Assembly (NCBI GenBank): GCA_903832085.1 | Contig: CAIKZZ010000046.1 | Span: 26,108 to 90,107, forward strand | Direction: 5' to 3' | DNA length: 64,000 nucleotides | From: an uncultured Pseudomonadota bacterium | GTDB taxonomy: Bacteria; Pseudomonadota; Gammaproteobacteria; Steroidobacterales; Steroidobacteraceae | Shown: in pieces, positions 47,345-54,922 of the stretch | How the letters are laid out: every line of letters begins with the position of its first letter | Position numbering within the stretch: position 1 is the first letter of the stretch | Made by a program: the position numbers and the translations under genes | Notes under the pieces: model-generated | What the model saw: only the letters and a program-made list of their open reading frames with translations | Databases searched by the model: none | Told to the model about the DNA's origin: nothing

Positions 47345-47740
47345 ATGGTTGCCACCAGCACGTATTACGGTACAGGTCGTCGCAAGAGTTCGACGGCCCG
47401 CGTTCATCTCAAGCCGGGCTCCGGCAAGATCACAATCAATTCGCGCTCTATTGAAGAGTTCTTTGGACGCGAGACCGGCCGCATGATCGTGCGCCAGCCA
47501 CTTGAGTTGGTCGAAATGGTGTCGCGTTTTGACGTCGATGTCTCTGTCGATGGCGGTGGCATCACGGGCCAGGCCGGCGCGATTCGCCACGGCATTACTC
47601 GCGCACTGATGGAATATGACGAGACGTTGCGCAAGCCACTGCGTGTGGCGGGTTTTGTGACCCGCGATGCGCGTGAGGTGGAGCGTAAGAAAGTGGGTCG
47701 TCGCAAGGCACGTCGCGGAACTCAGTTCTCGAAGCGCTAA
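47345..47740 (+). CDS. rpsI: 30S ribosomal protein S9 (uS9)
   Basis: Head protein whose C-terminal Lys/Arg tail reaches the P-site t[28 protein letters not shown] at the start and [17 protein letters not shown] at the end are diagnostic. 131 residues, 26 bases after rplM. A tRNA gene follows 51 bases later. Confidence 0.98.
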   Translation: MVATSTYYGTGRRKSSTARVHLKPGSGKITINSRSIEEFFGRETGRMIVRQPLELVEMVSRFDVDVSVDGGGITGQAGAIRHGITRALMEYDETLRKPLRVAGFVTRDAREVERKKVGRRKARRGTQFSKR

Positions 47741-47791
47741 GGCCGACCGGACAGTTCCGTTTCGTGACCTACTTGCCGAGGGTCCGGAAAT

Positions 47792-47865
47792 TGGGGGATC
47801 GTCTAGCGGTAGGACTACGGACTCTGACTCCGTCAACCTAGGTTCGAATCCTAGTCCCCCAGCCA
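47792..47865 (+). tRNA. tRNA-Gln (anticodon CTG)
   Basis: A full cloverleaf of 74 bases including encoded CCA. Acceptor arms TGGGGGA and TCCCCCA pair over 7 bp with the U1-A72 pair that marks bacterial tRNA-Gln, then discriminator G. The anticodon stem ACGGA/TCCGT closes the loop CTCTGAC with anticodon CTG (reads CAG). The T arm is CTAGG-TTCGAAT-CCTAG. It lies between rpsI and a terminator and may share the ribosomal transcript. Confidence 0.97.
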
Positions 47866-47868
47866 CCG

Positions 47869-47894
47869 AAGGCCCGTCACTCGACGGGCCTTTT
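47869..47894 (+). terminator. Rho-independent terminator after tRNA-Gln
   Basis: AAGGCCCGTC and GACGGGCCTT form a perfect 10-bp stem with an ACTC loop, followed by TTGCGTTTTT. It begins 3 bases after the CCA end, so it likely ends the rplM-rpsI-tRNA unit. Confidence 0.85.
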
Positions 47895-47943
47895 GCGTTT
47901 TTGGCCGAGGTTCTATGTTTGATCTCGTGTATCGGTGTTGGTG

Positions 47944-49131
47944 TCAGTAGCCGCGCGCGTCGATTGGCCATATATCGACAAGCAGATGGCCTTTAAAAAC
48001 ATGCAACTCATCGTGTAACGCCACGGTCGGATCGCAATGACCGGGTGTGATATCCACGCGCGTGCCACGCTTAGGTACTAGCTCGCCGTCACCAAAATAC
48101 CAGCGACCATGTTCATCTCCAAAAAAAGCATAACGCGAATTGGCTTTAGTGGCTTCGCGCAGGCGAGGTCCGGGCGCATCGATGGACAGAGCCTTTTGGC
48201 CAGCATCGATGGTGACGTAGTGGCGCGTGTCTGCCGATTGAATGCTGCAGACACGCGCCGCAACGAACAGTGATTGCATCAAATTGGTCGCAGTCTCGGG
48301 TCCAAGTACGTCCGCGTACTGGGCGTCCATAAACACATATGACCCGGCCTGGATTTCCGTGTATAGCCCGCTGGCTGCTGCCGCACTGAAGGTTCCGGTC
48401 CCAGCCCCGCTGATGATGGGTAGAGGGAGCCCCGCCGCCCGCAGTGTGTGCGCTAGTTGGATGGTAGGTTCGGTTAGCTCCAGCACACGCGCCTTGCGCT
48501 CTATTGGATCTGCGATATGTTGTAGATGTCCAAAGTAGTGCTGTAATCCACAGAGCTCAAGATGACTCGCCGAGTGCACTGCGTGTGCCAAGCCCAGGAC
48601 TTCCGATGGTGTTTCACAACCTGAGCGTCCCTGGCCTGCATGGTGCTCAACGAGTACCCCAAGTCGCTGTCCCGTTTGGATGGTCAGGGCATTGAGTTCA
48701 GCAACCGATGCCAAGCTATCGGTGGTGACCAGCAGTTCCCCGCGCGCACGTCGTAGTAAACGGGCAAGGCGCTGTAGCTTTGCAGTCCCGACGACGGGAG
48801 ATGTCAGTAATACCGAGCCGACGCCTGCCTCTAGCATGACCTCGGCTTCCTTTAAGGTCGCAGCCCCCACGCCGATGGCCCCAGCACCGCACTGTCGTTG
48901 AGCGATCTGGCTGCATTTGTGTGTTTTGGCGTGCGGTCGCAGTTTCAGGCCCTGCTGCGTGGACCACGTCTGCAGGGCGTGGATATTGTGGGTGAGTGCG
49001 TCAAGATCCACGCACAGCGCTGGCGTATCGAGTAACTCCCACGCATTCGGCGCGCCACGTAGATGCGCATTACGACTGGGCTCTGCGCTCTTATGGGGGC
49101 TGATGGAATCTTTAAGGTCGGTCTGGCCCAT
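47944..49131 (-). CDS. DSD1-family PLP enzyme (D-threonine aldolase / D-serine dehydratase-like)
   Basis: Fold-type III PLP enzyme with an alanine-racemase-like barrel. The PLP lysine is K69 in LRPHAKTHKC after DTPALCVDLDALTHNI. The C-terminal metal site characteristic of this family is seen in DITPGHCDPTVALHDELHVF (His and Cys). Relatives split D-threonine to glycine and acetaldehyde, or dehydrate D-serine, with a divalent metal. 395 residues; the first 30 are variable, so the exact start is open. It lies 17 bases downstream of rpiA on the same strand. Confidence 0.86.
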   Translation of the reverse strand: MGQTDLKDSISPHKSAEPSRNAHLRGAPNAWELLDTPALCVDLDALTHNIHALQTWSTQQGLKLRPHAKTHKCSQIAQRQCGAGAIGVGAATLKEAEVMLEAGVGSVLLTSPVVGTAKLQRLARLLRRARGELLVTTDSLASVAELNALTIQTGQRLGVLVEHHAGQGRSGCETPSEVLGLAHAVHSASHLELCGLQHYFGHLQHIADPIERKARVLELTEPTIQLAHTLRAAGLPLPIISGAGTGTFSAAAASGLYTEIQAGSYVFMDAQYADVLGPETATNLMQSLFVAARVCSIQSADTRHYVTIDAGQKALSIDAPGPRLREATKANSRYAFFGDEHGRWYFGDGELVPKRGTRVDITPGHCDPTVALHDELHVFKGHLLVDIWPIDARGY

Positions 49132-49148
49132 AAAACGTCAGTTGCTGC

Positions 49149-49808
49149 TTAGGGTTTGAGTACGTCTACGCCCCGATCGGTACCGATGAGCAATGTATCT
49201 GCGCCGCGGCGTGCAAATAAACCATTGCATACGACCCCTGTGATTTCATTGAGTTGTGACTCTAACTTCGAGGGATCTAGAATCTTAAGGTTATGAATAT
49301 CAAGGATCACGTTGCCGTTATCGGTGTTAAATCCTTCACGCAGTACCGGTTGCCCGCCGAGTTTCACTAGTTGACGGGCCACATAGGAGCGTGCCATCGG
49401 AATGACCTCAACCGGCAGTGGGAATCGACCGAGTACATCGACCAGTTTTGATTGATCAGCGATGCAGATGAATCGCCTCGAGGCAGCCGCCACGATTTTT
49501 TCGCGAGTCAGGGCACCGCCGCCGCCCTTGATCAGTTGTAAATGTCGGGTTGCCTCATCGGCACCATCGACATAGATCTCGATATCTCCGGCGCTGTTTA
49601 AATCGATGACCTCGATACGGGCTTGCTGCAAAAGTCGGGTGCTTGCCTCAGAACTCGAGACCGCCCCTGCGATGGGTACGCGGTGGCGTGCGAGGGCGGC
49701 GATGAAGTGATTGACGGTCGAGCCGGTACCGACACCGATACAGCAGCCTTCAGGCACATATTGGAGGGCAGCCTCAGCGGCGGCCTGCTTTTGGCTATCA
49801 ATAGACAT
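49149..49808 (-). CDS. rpiA: Ribose-5-phosphate isomerase A
   Basis: Interconverts ribose-5-phosphate and ribulose-5-phosphate. [60 protein letters not shown] (catalytic Asp, Glu, Lys region), [18 protein letters not shown] and [10 protein letters not shown] are conserved. 219 residues from the ATG that gives [18 protein letters not shown], matching the family; GGGG lies about 10 bases upstream. Together with rpe it supplies the pentose phosphate branch. Confidence 0.97.
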   Translation of the reverse strand: MSIDSQKQAAAEAALQYVPEGCCIGVGTGSTVNHFIAALARHRVPIAGAVSSSEASTRLLQQARIEVIDLNSAGDIEIYVDGADEATRHLQLIKGGGGALTREKIVAAASRRFICIADQSKLVDVLGRFPLPVEVIPMARSYVARQLVKLGGQPVLREGFNTDNGNVILDIHNLKILDPSKLESQLNEITGVVCNGLFARRGADTLLIGTDRGVDVLKP

Positions 49809-49917
49809 CGTTGCTAAACCCCCTATTTTTCCAGAGTCTAGGGCCCCGCAGGCATTCGCCATAACGAGCAGATCAGCCGAGCCTGGATACAGTCTACAAA
49901 ACGCAGGTCCCAGAAAC

Positions 49918-49945
49918 GACTGTGCCCGCTTTCGCGGGCACAGTC
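49918..49945 (-). other. 12-bp hairpin with GAAA tetraloop
   Basis: On the minus strand GACTGTGCCCGC and GCGGGCACAGTC pair perfectly around GAAA, a stable GNRA tetraloop. GTTTCT follows, which is a poor U-run. It is downstream of the Lys-rich mini-ORF and upstream of rpiA, and could be a terminator or part of a structured RNA. Confidence 0.7.
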
Positions 49946-49974
49946 AGTGAAGAGCAAAGACTTGGCTTTTAACC

Positions 49975-49994
49975 TTGAGGTCTTGCGACCTCAA
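49975..49994 (-). other. 8-bp hairpin with GCAA tetraloop
   Basis: On the minus strand TTGAGGTC and GACCTCAA pair perfectly around GCAA, another GNRA loop. It lies 21 bases after the stop of the Lys-rich mini-ORF and 29 bases before the GAAA hairpin. Confidence 0.65.
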
Positions 49995-50015
49995 TCTTTG
50001 GCTGCTTCGGAAGGC

Positions 50016-50081
50016 TTACTTCTTCTTAGCAGCCTTCTTCTTCGTTGCCTTCTTCTTAGCAGCTTTTTTCTTCGTCGCCAT
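50016..50081 (-). CDS. Lysine-rich 21-residue mini-protein
   Basis: The ORF codes for 21 residues made only of Met, Ala, Thr and Lys: MATKKK followed by repeats of AAKKK and ATKKK. The DNA is four imperfect 15-base units. It has its own promoter-like site and a ribosome binding site (TTTGGAGAACC) at good spacing before the ATG, and two hairpins after it. The composition is that of bacterial histone-H1-like tails (compare the RsfS extension in this window), so it could bind DNA or RNA, or it could be a short regulatory ORF on a structured transcript. Not recognised with certainty as a named gene. Confidence 0.6.
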   Translation of the reverse strand: MATKKKAAKKKATKKKAAKKK

Positions 50082-50117
50082 AGTGGTTCTCCAAATGTCA
50101 GGTTAGTCCGAGGGCGA

Positions 50118-50145
50118 AGTATATACACAAAAATATTAATTACAA
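50118..50145 (-). promoter_or_regulatory. Promoter of the lysine-rich mini-ORF
   Basis: On the minus strand TTGTAA and TATACT are separated by 16 bases in an AT-rich stretch. The predicted leader before the mini-ORF is about 30 bases. The remaining spacer up to the EVE gene (about 130 bases) shows nothing else I can name. Confidence 0.55.
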
Positions 50146-50279
50146 GCAACTGTCTTTTTGATGTGCTAGCCATCCGATCGTTTTAGGAAAACAAAAACAC
50201 GATATCAACCATGCGAAGACGGATCGCAAGACGCGTGTACTCTGTTGATGTCCTGCATCAATGCACTTATTTTTTAGGA

Positions 50280-50747
50280 CTAAACGCGTTCCAGTTTTAT
50301 GATGCGTTGCCAGTCGCTGGTGCTGACGGGAGTGATTGATAGGCGGTTGCCGCGGCGTAAAATGAGCAGGTCCGGAAATGATGCGGCGCGCTGTTTTAAT
50401 GTCTCAAGGGTGATCGGTGCGCGCAATTTGCGCTCGAGTACCACGTCCACCATGTACCAGCGCGGCTTGGCCGGATCGCTGTCGGCATCGTAGTGATGGT
50501 GCTTAGCGTCAAAGGCCGTGAGATCCGGATAGCCCTCTTTCACAACGCGCACGATTCCGTAGATGCCGGGTACCTCGCAACTCGAATGATAGAAAAAAGC
50601 CAGATCGCCTTTTTTCATTTGGTCGCGCAGCATGTTACGCACCTGATAGTTGCGCACCCCATCCCAAGGGCTGCGCTTGCCGCGTAATGCCGCTAATGCG
50701 TCGATGCCAAAGACCGACGGCTCACTCTTCATTAACCAGTAATTCAT
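50280..50747 (-). CDS. EVE-domain protein
   Basis: 155 residues forming one EVE domain (PUA-like): NYWLMKSEPSVFGIDAL at the start, WDGVRNYQVRNMLRDQMKKGDLAFFYHSSCEVPGIYGIVRV, and the hallmark DPAKPRWYMVDVVL. EVE domains bind modified bases in nucleic acids; family members occur alone or in restriction systems. Standing alone near zapA and 6S RNA is common in gammaproteobacteria. The substrate is unknown. Confidence 0.9.
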   Translation of the reverse strand: MNYWLMKSEPSVFGIDALAALRGKRSPWDGVRNYQVRNMLRDQMKKGDLAFFYHSSCEVPGIYGIVRVVKEGYPDLTAFDAKHHHYDADSDPAKPRWYMVDVVLERKLRAPITLETLKQRAASFPDLLILRRGNRLSITPVSTSDWQRIIKLERV

Positions 50748-50837
50748 GGGGTTTTACGCTCGTGGCAGGAATGCTAGGCAGTTGCTGGGGGGCTTACTTC
50801 ATCAGCGCATGGCACGGTTTGCGCGGGCGCAGGATTT

Positions 50838-50860
50838 AAAAAAAAGTGGCGCCACCCGCC
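50838..50860 (-). terminator. Terminator downstream of 6S RNA
   Basis: On the minus strand GGCG and CGCC (loop GGTGG), or the alternative GTGG/CCAC fold, is followed by eight T. It would end the zapA-6S RNA transcript before the EVE gene. Confidence 0.5.
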
Positions 50861-50876
50861 TGTGCCGTCTCGGGCC

Positions 50877-50898
50877 GTTGCTCTCGAGCCAGAGCAAC
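50877..50898. other. 8-bp hairpin between 6S RNA and EVE gene
   Basis: GTTGCTCT and AGAGCAAC pair perfectly around CGAGCC. It lies just upstream (minus strand) of the T-run terminator and may be part of the same termination region. No coding sequence is seen in the roughly 250 bases between 6S RNA and the EVE gene. Confidence 0.4.
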
Positions 50899-50999
50899 AA
50901 GTGGGGCGTGCTGCAACACGTAAGGCTTTCCGTTACAAGACGGACTTGCACACTGTAGTCGCAAGCATGATGCCCCTGGGTTAACACATTAGGGTCGAG

Positions 51000-51160
51000 A
51001 GGTACTCACAACCCGTGTCGAACACCGCAGGCGGCGCCAACCACAGACTACCCTATCGGTGTGGTCCGACGAAAGGGAGTGTCGCCGGATACGCTGAGCG
51101 ATCTATGGGGGTGAGTTGGAAAAACACCACAGCCCACACGGACTGCGGTTGCAGGTCCGC
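51000..51160 (-). ncRNA. ssrS: 6S RNA (ends approximate)
   Basis: Position directly downstream of zapA on the same strand is the standard 6S RNA locus. The fold fits: a 12-bp closing stem (minus-strand CGCAGTCCGTGT with ACACGGGTTGTG, three wobble pairs), a large open central region, and an apical hairpin CCGGCGA/TCGTCGG centred exactly halfway between the two stem arms. The 3' arm CGCCTGCGGTGTTCGACACGG resembles the end of E. coli 6S RNA. 6S RNA mimics an open promoter and sequesters the sigma-70 holoenzyme in stationary phase. Mature ends cannot be set by eye; the RNA is probably 160-185 bases. Confidence 0.65.
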
Positions 51161-51166
51161 CTGCGG

Positions 51167-51493
51167 TCACAGATCGAGTTGTAGGCCGCGCTCGAGTGAT
51201 GATTCAACGCGCTCACGCAGCTGACGTATACGTTGGACTATCTCAACGTCTACAGTCGTGCCCGTGCCCGCGCGCGCGCGCGCCTTCAGTAGTTCATGCG
51301 CCATATTGAGCGCGGCCATGACGGCGATACGGTCGAGGCCAATGACCTTGCCCGTCTCCCGGATTTTTCGCATCTCGCTGCTTAAGTACTCTGCCGAGTC
51401 GAGCAGCGCGGCACGCTCTTCCATCGGGCAGGCGATTTGATATTCTTTTTCAAGGATCCGCACGCTGACGCGTGCTGCGGGCGATTCACTCAC
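51167..51493 (-). CDS. zapA: Cell division protein ZapA
   Basis: Cytosolic Z-ring-associated protein that bundles FtsZ filaments. 108 residues: VSVRILEKEYQIACPMEERAALLDSAEYLSSEMRKIRE (N-terminal globular part) and LDRIAVMAALNMAHELL followed by a C-terminal coiled coil (VEIVQRIRQLRERVESSLE). ATG overlaps the stop of the upstream coiled-coil gene by 4 bases; 6S RNA follows. Confidence 0.92.
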   Translation of the reverse strand: MSESPAARVSVRILEKEYQIACPMEERAALLDSAEYLSSEMRKIRETGKVIGLDRIAVMAALNMAHELLKARARAGTGTTVDVEIVQRIRQLRERVESSLERGLQLDL

Positions 51494-51723
51494 GCGCCGT
51501 GCTCCATGCCTTTGAGGCGGCCAATCATGGCCTCAACGCGGGTGCGGACCTGCTCATTTTTTTGCATGAGCGCGGATTTCTCAGCCGACAGGTTGTCCTG
51601 GCGGGTCCGTAGTGAACGATTCTCGTCCTTGAGCTTGCTGACGGCGTTCATCAGCTCTTCAAGCCGTTTTTCCAGCTTGCGTAGTTCAAGATCGGCGGGG
51701 GAGCGAGTATTTGAGTCTGTCAT
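51490..51723 (-). CDS. ZapB-like short coiled-coil protein (TIGR02449 type)
   Basis: 77 residues that are almost entirely coiled coil: LELRKLEKRLEELMNAVSKLKDENRSLRTRQDNLSAEKSALMQKNEQVRTRVEAMIGRLK. Proteins of this type sit before zapA in many gammaproteobacteria and are thought to work in cell division like ZapB; the function is by context. Divergent from ygfB with 59 bases between. Confidence 0.85.
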   Translation of the reverse strand: MTDSNTRSPADLELRKLEKRLEELMNAVSKLKDENRSLRTRQDNLSAEKSALMQKNEQVRTRVEAMIGRLKGMEHGA

Positions 51724-51782
51724 AGTGCTAACTATAGGCGCGGCCCCTCCTTGGGGTCAACGCGCTAGAATGGAGACACATT

Positions 51783-52325
51783 ATGCTTACCGTCACTTTT
51801 GATGAACTAGAAGGGGCCCTAGCGGCCAGTGATTCGACGGCTGACGCCGCCGAAGCGCATGGCTCGCTGTGTGGATCGCTCGCGGCACAAGCGGGTTTTT
51901 CCTCGGACGACTGGGTCGACCAGCTGTTGCCGGAGCCGGCGCGGCGTCCTGCAGCGCCGCCCTTGCTCGTGACCGTCTTCCAAGAAACCCGGGAAGCCCT
52001 CTTAGGGGGTGATCTTGAGTTTGCACCAATCTTGCCGGACGATCACACCGACCTGAGCCTGCGGGTGCAGGCACTGGCCGCTTGGTGTAGCGGCTTCTTG
52101 GTCGGTTTTGGGCTGGCCAACACTGCCATTGATGAGGCTTTGCCTGAGGTGGTCAACGAGGTCCTGCGTGATTTTGGCGAGATCAGTCGGGCGGTGGTTG
52201 ATGATGACGGGGATATGGAGTCCAGCGAGTTCAGTTACGCGGAGCTTGTAGAGCACTTACGGGTCAGCGCTCAGTTGGTCTTTGAGGAGCTAAGTCCAAT
52301 TCGGGATGCAAAGGTGCGCCCATGA
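51783..52325 (+). CDS. ygfB: UPF0149 family protein YgfB
   Basis: 180-residue all-helical cytosolic protein: LTVTFDELEGALAASDSTADAAEAHGSLCGSLAA at the start, LSLRVQALAAWCSGFLVGFGLA in the middle and FSYAELVEHLRVSAQLVFEEL at the end, the YgfB pattern. In Pseudomonas aeruginosa YgfB affects beta-lactam resistance by dampening ampDh3 expression through AlpA; whether that holds here is unknown. ATGA overlap with pepP. Confidence 0.92.
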   Translation: MLTVTFDELEGALAASDSTADAAEAHGSLCGSLAAQAGFSSDDWVDQLLPEPARRPAAPPLLVTVFQETREALLGGDLEFAPILPDDHTDLSLRVQALAAWCSGFLVGFGLANTAIDEALPEVVNEVLRDFGEISRAVVDDDGDMESSEFSYAELVEHLRVSAQLVFEELSPIRDAKVRP

Positions 52326-53632
52326 AACGTGACGAGTTTGCCAAGCGCCGTCGGCAGCTCATGCGTGAGATGGGTCGTGATGCCATTGCCATTCTGCCAG
52401 CCGCTCAGGTCAAGCGCCGCAATGGCACCAATGAGTTTGCCTACCGGCAGGACAGCGACTTTTATTTCCTGACAGGGTTTCCCGAGTCGAGTGCGGTAGC
52501 GGTGCTCATTCCTCACCGCGAGCAAGGTGAGTACGTCCTATTTGGTCAGGAGCGTGACCCGACCCGCGAGTTATGGGATGGGCCGCGTGCCGGCCAAACC
52601 GGCGCTGTCGATCAGTATGGCGCTGATGATGGGTTCCCGATTGGTGATATCGACGATATTTTGCCTGGGCTCCTAGAGAGTCGGTCACGCGTGTATTACA
52701 CGATGGGACTTAACCTCGAGTTTGATCAGCGGGTCATGAGTTGGGTCAATGGCTTGCGCGCTCAGTCGCGCCATGGCTTGCACACACCGCAGGAGTTCGT
52801 GGCGCTTGATCATCTCTTGCATGACATGCGCTTGTACAAAAGCCGACCCGAGATTACGGCGATGCGGCGTTCTGCCGAGATCGCCGTGAGCGCCCATCTG
52901 CGAGCCATGCGCATGGCTCGCCCGGGGGTCATGGAGTACGAAGTAGCGGCAGAGATCGTGCACGAGTTCCAGCGCCAGCAAGCAGACATTGCCTATCAGC
53001 CCATTGTTGGTGGCGGTGCCAATGCCTGTGTGCTGCACTACCGTGACAATACGCAGATGTTGCGGGATGGCGATTTGTTACTCATCGATGCCGGTTGCGA
53101 GCACGATTACTATGCGTCCGACATCACGAGGACCTTTCCGGTGGGGGGGCGCTTTAGTGGCCCACAGCGAGCGCTCTATGAGGTGGTGCTTGAGGCGCAG
53201 CTCGCCGCCATTAAAGCCTGTGTAGCGGGTCACCACTGGAATGACCCACATGACGCCGCGGTGCGTGCCATTACGCGGGGACTGATCGATCTTGGGTTTC
53301 TCAAAGGCAAACTGCCGAAGTTGGTGCGAGAGGGCGCGTACCGCCCGTGGTTCATGCACCGTACGGGACATTGGATCGGCATGGACGTGCACGATGTGGG
53401 TGATTACAAGGTTGGCGATGCGTGGCGGGTGCTGGAGCCTGGAATGGTGATGACGGTTGAGCCTGGGCTGTATGTGCCACCGAATGACAAGAGCGCGCCG
53501 AAGAGCTTTCGTGGCATCGGTATTCGGATTGAGGATGACGTGGCCGTGACCCGTGCAAGCCCCGATGTATTGACCGGTGCGCTGGTCAAAGAGCCCGACG
53601 CTATAGAGCGTTATCTTGCCGAGGCGGCCTGA
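52322..53632 (+). CDS. pepP: Xaa-Pro aminopeptidase PepP
   Basis: M24B metallopeptidase that removes N-terminal residues before proline. N-terminal creatinase-like domain (RRQLMREMGRDAIAILPAAQVKRRNGTNEFAYRQDSDFYFLTGFPE) and pita-bread domain with LLIDAGCEHDYYASDITRTFP (two Asp ligands), HRTGHWIGMDVHDVG (His), VEPGLYV (Glu) and RIEDDVAVT (Glu). 436 residues. It is a different enzyme from the PepQ prolidase earlier in the window. In the ygfB-pepP-ubiH order. Confidence 0.96.
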   Translation: MKRDEFAKRRRQLMREMGRDAIAILPAAQVKRRNGTNEFAYRQDSDFYFLTGFPESSAVAVLIPHREQGEYVLFGQERDPTRELWDGPRAGQTGAVDQYGADDGFPIGDIDDILPGLLESRSRVYYTMGLNLEFDQRVMSWVNGLRAQSRHGLHTPQEFVALDHLLHDMRLYKSRPEITAMRRSAEIAVSAHLRAMRMARPGVMEYEVAAEIVHEFQRQQADIAYQPIVGGGANACVLHYRDNTQMLRDGDLLLIDAGCEHDYYASDITRTFPVGGRFSGPQRALYEVVLEAQLAAIKACVAGHHWNDPHDAAVRAITRGLIDLGFLKGKLPKLVREGAYRPWFMHRTGHWIGMDVHDVGDYKVGDAWRVLEPGMVMTVEPGLYVPPNDKSAPKSFRGIGIRIEDDVAVTRASPDVLTGALVKEPDAIERYLAEAA

Positions 53633-53635
53633 ACC

Positions 53636-54910
53636 ATGAGCGCTGAGCCGGCAAGCCCCGTCGTTGTTGATGTGGTTATCGTCGGTGGCGGCATGGTGGG
53701 CGCGAGTCTTGCATTGTGTCTGGCGCCGCTGCCGATCACGGTGGCTGTGATCGAGGCTGTGCCCCCGGCAAGTGGCGCTAACACCAGTTTTGATACGCGA
53801 ACAACGGCGCTTGCGAACGGCTCACGGAATATCTTGCAGACCTTAGGCGTGTGGGATGCGATTAGCCGTGAGGCCACGCCGATACACAAGATCCACGTAT
53901 CCGAGCGGGGCCGATTCGGTTCGGCAGTGATTGATGCCACACAGCAGGGCATTGCCGCTATGGGCTATGTGGTGCACAACCACGTGCTCGGTCGCGCCTT
54001 GTGGCAGCGCTTAGAGCGTGAGCCAAGCATCACCGTACTGACGCCAGCCAGCGTGACGGCGATGCGTACTGAGGCCTCCTGCGTAGAGCTTAACGTAGAG
54101 CACGGTGGCGTGACGCGTACCGTGCAGGCCCGATTAGTTGTAGCGGCCGACGGAGCAGACTCTCTAGTGCGGCGCGCCGCCGGCATCAAGGCTGAGCAGT
54201 GGTCATACGAACAAACCGCCGTCATCACCACCGTCAGTCCCGAGCGCCTGCATCAAAATATTGCGTATGAGCGGTTTACGGACTCCGGTCCCATCGCGAT
54301 GCTACCGATGGCAGGAGCGCGTATGGGTGTGGTCTATACCCTGCAGCCGGCGGCAGCTGTCGAGGTCATGGAGCTTGACGATGGGGCGTTTTTAAAAACC
54401 TTGCAGGCCGCCTTTGGTTGGCGTTTAGGGCGCTTATCGCAGGTGAGCGCACGCCATGCCTATCCGTTGGCATTGACGCGTGCAGCCGCCCAGGTGGCTG
54501 CACGCGTGGCCGTCGTCGGCAATGCCTCGCAAGGACTGCACCCCATTGCTGGCCAAGGATTCAACTTAGGGTTGCGTGATGTCATCACATTGGCTGAGGT
54601 GATTGCGGATGCGCTGATCGCCGAGGATGCGGTGGATGTGGGCAATGCGGCGTTACTTGATCGCTATGGGGCATGGCGTGCGAGCGATCGACGCACCTTG
54701 GTGGGCTTTACCGATGGCTTGGTGCGATTATTTGGTAGTCCCTGGCAGCCCGTACGTGCGCTGCGGGGCGTGGGATTGCTGCTATTTGATTTAAGCCCCA
54801 CCGCAAAAACAGCGCTCTCGCGCTTGTCGCTGGGGTTTGCGAGCCACATGCCGCGTTTGGCGCGTGGGGTTCCATTGCCAACGCGCCGCACGCCGCACGC
54901 GCACACCTAA
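53636..54910 (+). CDS. ubiH: Ubiquinone biosynthesis FAD monooxygenase UbiH
   Basis: Flavin hydroxylase for one ring hydroxylation in ubiquinone synthesis. FAD-binding VDVVIVGGGMVGASLALCLAPL, the DG motif LVVAADGADSLVRRAAG, and the second FAD motif VVGNASQGLHPIAGQGFNLGLRD, where the Asn/Ala-rich GNA rather than GDA is typical of UbiH. 424 residues. Three bases after pepP; next gene is a paralogue. Confidence 0.94.
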   Translation: MSAEPASPVVVDVVIVGGGMVGASLALCLAPLPITVAVIEAVPPASGANTSFDTRTTALANGSRNILQTLGVWDAISREATPIHKIHVSERGRFGSAVIDATQQGIAAMGYVVHNHVLGRALWQRLEREPSITVLTPASVTAMRTEASCVELNVEHGGVTRTVQARLVVAADGADSLVRRAAGIKAEQWSYEQTAVITTVSPERLHQNIAYERFTDSGPIAMLPMAGARMGVVYTLQPAAAVEVMELDDGAFLKTLQAAFGWRLGRLSQVSARHAYPLALTRAAAQVAARVAVVGNASQGLHPIAGQGFNLGLRDVITLAEVIADALIAEDAVDVGNAALLDRYGAWRASDRRTLVGFTDGLVRLFGSPWQPVRALRGVGLLLFDLSPTAKTALSRLSLGFASHMPRLARGVPLPTRRTPHAHT

Positions 54911-54922
54911 ACTGCGCACCCT

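Noticed and set aside
50746..50958. A 70-codon plus-strand frame between the EVE gene and 6S RNA.
   Set aside because: It covers the terminator and hairpin region, lacks a ribosome binding site and does not resemble the missing 5-FCL protein.
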